Source: Caldimonas tepidiphila
GTDB lineage: Bacteria > Pseudomonadota > Gammaproteobacteria > Burkholderiales > Burkholderiaceae_C
Assembly: GCF_003569765.1 (NCBI RefSeq)
Contig: NZ_KZ983960.1
Coordinates: forward strand, 46,284 to 80,142
Length of the DNA: 33,859 nt
Reading direction: 5' to 3'
The notes under the pieces were generated by a model. That model searched no databases and was not told where the DNA came from. It saw only the letters and a list, made by a program, of their open reading frames with translations. Shown here one piece after another: positions 31,767 to 33,859 of this stretch. The translations under genes were made by a program, and so were the position numbers. Each line of letters opens with the position of its first letter. The stretch's first letter is position 1.

Positions 31767-32174
31767 ATGTCCCAACGAGACGCTATTGCGTTTCCGATCA
31801 ACCGTCGCGTGCTCCTGGCCGGCGCGGCCGCCGCGATGGCAGCCCTGCGACCTCCCACCGTTCTTGCTGGGAAGGACCCCGCAGTCCGCCGTCTCGAACT
31901 GGTGGCCCGGCCGGTCGAGGCCGCCTTGCACGGCAGTGCCCGCCCTCCGGTGCAGGCCTGGGGCTATGGCAGCCGGGTGCCTGGCCCCGAGATCCGGCTG
32001 CGCCGGGGCGAGCGCCTGCGCGTGGAACTCGTCAACCCGCGCCTGCAGGTGACGACGGTGCACTGGCACGGCCTGCGCGTGCCGAACGCGATGGACGGGG
32101 TGCCGCCCCTTACGCAATCCCCCATCGCCCCCGGCAAGGACGCGGCGAAGCCGCGCGTCTACGCAGTTCACTGA
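31767..32174 (+). pseudogene. Multicopper oxidase, N-terminal remnant
   Basis: The frame begins like a Tat-exported copper oxidase: RRVLLAGAAAAMAAL signal, then PVQAWGYGSRVPGPEIRLRRGE and the first copper-binding motif VHWHGLRVPNAMDGVP. ATG 31767 has AGGAGT eight bases upstream. Full proteins have several hundred residues more with three further copper motifs; here the frame leaves the family after PLTQSPIAPG and stops 12 residues later (VYAVH). A large internal or 3' deletion is the simplest explanation. It is probably not functional. Confidence 0.8.
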
Positions 32175-32192
32175 TACACGGGAGCCACGACG

Positions 32193-32474
32193 ATGAAAAC
32201 CCAGACCTCGACCTTCGGCCGGTTGACGCAGTTGAACACTCGACGACTCCTATGGCTCGCCGCCGCTGCGCCCCTCCTGGTGGGACTCGCACTCGGTTGG
32301 GAGTGGCTGCAGGCCGCCGGCGTCCTGTCGCTCGCTCTGTCGCTGCTGCCCTGCCTGGCGATGTGTGCGGCGGGCGTGTGCATGCACCGGATGGCCGGCA
32401 AGGGCGGCTGCTCCAGCACAACCTCCAGTGCGGAGGCAGTTGCCGGCAAGCGGAACGATCAGCAGACGCAATGA
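32193..32474 (+). CDS. Small Cys-rich membrane protein, unknown function
   Basis: 93 residues with two hydrophobic segments (about 19-36, LLWLAAAAPLLVGLALGW, and 41-62, AGVLSLALSLLPCLAMCAAG) and Cys/His/Met at the membrane edge (PCLAMC, CMHRMAGKGGC). It resembles small membrane proteins found in copper-resistance clusters, but I cannot name the family. It follows the oxidase remnant by 18 bases, with GGAG before the ATG, so it was probably in the same operon. Confidence 0.65.
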   Translation: MKTQTSTFGRLTQLNTRRLLWLAAAAPLLVGLALGWEWLQAAGVLSLALSLLPCLAMCAAGVCMHRMAGKGGCSSTTSSAEAVAGKRNDQQTQ

Positions 32475-32602
32475 GCCCCTGAAGCGAATCCCGGTGGCCG
32501 CATGGCTACCGGGGGTGATTTCCAACCTCAGCTGTGCCGCCGTCCCTGCGTGGATGGGCCAAGTGGCGGTGGCGGCACAGCCTTGCGAACGAGACCAAAG
32601 CC

Positions 32603-33502
32603 ATGAAACCCCTTAGAACCAAGCACCTCTTCCGGTGCCTGTCCCTCCTCCTTGCCCTGGTGATGGGTCAGGCCTGGGGGAAGGTGACGCTCACGCACAT
32701 CCACGGTCTGGCCTACAGCGGCGACGGAACGAGCCTCTACATTCCCAGCCACCACGGGCTGGCGATCTACCGCAATGGCGTCTGGTCGAAGGCGGCCGGC
32801 CCGGAGCACGACTACATGGGATTCGTCGCGACGAAGGACCGCTTCTACAGCAGCGGCCACCCGGCGCCGGGATCGGCGCTGAAGAATCCGTTCGGCCTGA
32901 TCCGCAGCACCGACGGCGGCAAGACCTGGAGCCCGCTGGGCCTCCAGGGCGAAACGGACTTCCACCTCATGGCGGCCGGCCACGACACGAACGCGATCTA
33001 CGTCTTCAACCCCGCGCCGAACTCTCGCATGGACAGTGCAGGCATGTACCAGACCGTCAACGACGGGCTCGCATGGCGCAAGGCGCGGGCTCAGGGACTG
33101 AGCGGCGAGCCGATCGCCCTGGCCGTCCACCCGCAGGATCCGGCTCAAGTCGCCGTCGCGACCAGCAACGGCGTTCACTTCTCCAAAAACGCAGGCGACA
33201 GCTTCCAAGCGCTGGCGACGGGCGAAGCGCTTGCGGTGTTCTTCGACCTCGACGGCAAGCACCTCTGGTACAGCGGCTTCGGTCGGGAGGCCTCGCTCGC
33301 ACGCGTCGCGCTTGCCGACGGTTCGAAGGAGGTCGTGAACCTGCCGCCGATCGGCAAGGACGCCGTCGCCTACATCGCGCAGAACCCGAGAAACAGCAGT
33401 GAGTACGCCATTGCCACCTTCAAGCGCAACGTGTACGTGAGCCGCGACGGGGGCAGGAACTGGAAACAGATCGCAAAGGAAGGGCAGGGCCTCGGCTCCT
33501 GA
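32603..33502 (+). CDS. Exported BNR-repeat (glycosyl-hydrolase-like) protein
   Basis: 299 residues with a signal peptide (CLSLLLALVMGQAWG) and beta-propeller character: HIHGLAYSGDGTSLYIPSHHG, then Asp-box repeats RSTDGGKTWSPLG and VSRDGGRNWKQIA. Proteins annotated as F510_1955-family glycosylhydrolase look like this and often occur in metal-resistance regions; enzyme activity is unproven. The start ATG 32603 (MKPLRTKHLF) precedes the signal peptide directly; the longer frame from 32534 would bury it. The ribosome binding site is weak. Confidence 0.8.
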   Translation: MKPLRTKHLFRCLSLLLALVMGQAWGKVTLTHIHGLAYSGDGTSLYIPSHHGLAIYRNGVWSKAAGPEHDYMGFVATKDRFYSSGHPAPGSALKNPFGLIRSTDGGKTWSPLGLQGETDFHLMAAGHDTNAIYVFNPAPNSRMDSAGMYQTVNDGLAWRKARAQGLSGEPIALAVHPQDPAQVAVATSNGVHFSKNAGDSFQALATGEALAVFFDLDGKHLWYSGFGREASLARVALADGSKEVVNLPPIGKDAVAYIAQNPRNSSEYAIATFKRNVYVSRDGGRNWKQIAKEGQGLGS

Positions 33503-33603
33503 AGGCCAGCCCGCTTCGAGGAGCACCCGGGTGCGGCGTGCCATAGATGCGCCGAACTCCGGGGCATCTCCTACCAGAACGAGAACCTGCGCAGGGGTGA
33601 AGC

Positions 33604-33801
33604 ATGGTCCGCACCCTGGGAGCACGCCTGCTCGCCCTGACCTGGCGGCCCGAGTTCAACGTGGCGGTCTTCGCGCTCTTTCCCAGTGGCCCGAGGGAAT
33701 TCACCCAAATCCCTTTTTGTTCGACTGCATGCCCCAAGCGCCGCACTGCGGGGCGAACAAGACGCTTCCGCCACGGCTGCGGTGAGTGGTTCTGCCACCG
33801 C
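33604..33801 (+). pseudogene. Membrane protein remnant, frameshifted and cut off
   Basis: The frame from ATG 33604 begins LLALTWRPEFNVAVFALF and REFTQIPF, which I recall from a family of short membrane proteins (EFNVAVFAFLLNFPWEF-type start). After IPFC the match moves to another frame (DCMPQAPHCGA, near 33723-33757). It then ends at the insertion-sequence-like repeat at 33802. Recognition is from memory and the stretch is short, so this is tentative. Confidence 0.4.
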
Positions 33802-33820
33802 TGGCTTTGTTGCACAAATG
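33802..33820 (+). mobile_element. Possible terminal repeat of an IS5/IS903-type insertion sequence
   Basis: GGCTTTGTTGCACAAATGG closely resembles the ends of IS903-group elements (GGCTTTGTTGAATAAATC). The preceding gene remnant stops here, which fits an insertion whose body lies beyond the window. Only one end is visible. Confidence 0.45.
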
Positions 33821-33859
33821 GCAGCGAGGGCGCCGGGCGGGGCGTGGCTTGACAGCGCC

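Noticed and set aside
1-33859. CRISPR array
   Set aside because: No set of regularly spaced identical repeats is visible; the 34-bp repeat has only two copies 1.6 kb apart.

Overview
The window looks like a chromosomal stretch of a high-G+C betaproteobacterium, most likely of the order Burkholderiales. This rests on the gene families present (VanA/VanB with a GntR-type VanR, AcnB-type aconitase, a LivHMGFK transporter beside a MaoC hydratase, a PncA/PncB pair) and on a G+C-rich core that gives long antisense open frames everywhere. Genus and species cannot be told from the sequence alone.

Region 1 (1-13935) reads as an integrative mobile element whose left end lies outside the window. From left to right it holds degenerate sequence bounded by a 34-bp direct repeat (173-206, 1790-1823), a broken IS5-family insertion sequence (1821-2767), integron gene cassettes without an integrase (3139-6041, with two good attC sites), a broken IS1182-family transposase (6214-6793), and a four-gene recombination module on the minus strand (12224 to 6797). 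That module is an active tyrosine recombinase, a recombinase-fold protein lacking catalytic residues, a second active recombinase, and a small coiled-coil protein. Upstream of it on the same strand lies a complete nicotinate phosphoribosyltransferase gene (pncB, 12279-13499).

Region 2 (13936-18890) is host DNA. The resident pncB is cut after the codon for the Asp of its conserved KLFD motif, exactly where the element begins. The element therefore appears to sit inside host pncB and to carry an intact, diverged replacement. The severed host frame stays open through 425 bp of element DNA and stops 10 bases before the replacement start codon, so host transcription and perhaps coupled translation could feed the replacement gene. 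Upstream is a nicotinamidase-like gene (pncA), which with pncB forms the nicotinamide to nicotinate mononucleotide salvage route. Next come vanillate O-demethylase genes vanAB with divergent vanR and three VanR-type palindromes.

Region 3 (18906-30882) holds a large soluble hybrid histidine kinase, an acnB broken by a small frame-changing deletion, a MaoC-family hydratase, and a branched-chain-amino-acid-type ABC transporter operon (livHMGFK) ending in a strong hairpin.

Region 4 (30883-33859) looks like a decaying metal (probably copper) resistance locus: a Cys-rich exported protein, a multicopper oxidase reduced to its N-terminus, a small Cys-rich membrane protein, a BNR-repeat exported protein, a frameshifted membrane-protein remnant, and what may be an IS5/IS903-type terminal repeat at the right edge. 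The most interesting candidate system is the pncB-targeting recombinase element with its gene-replacement strategy; the integron cassettes of unknown function are second.
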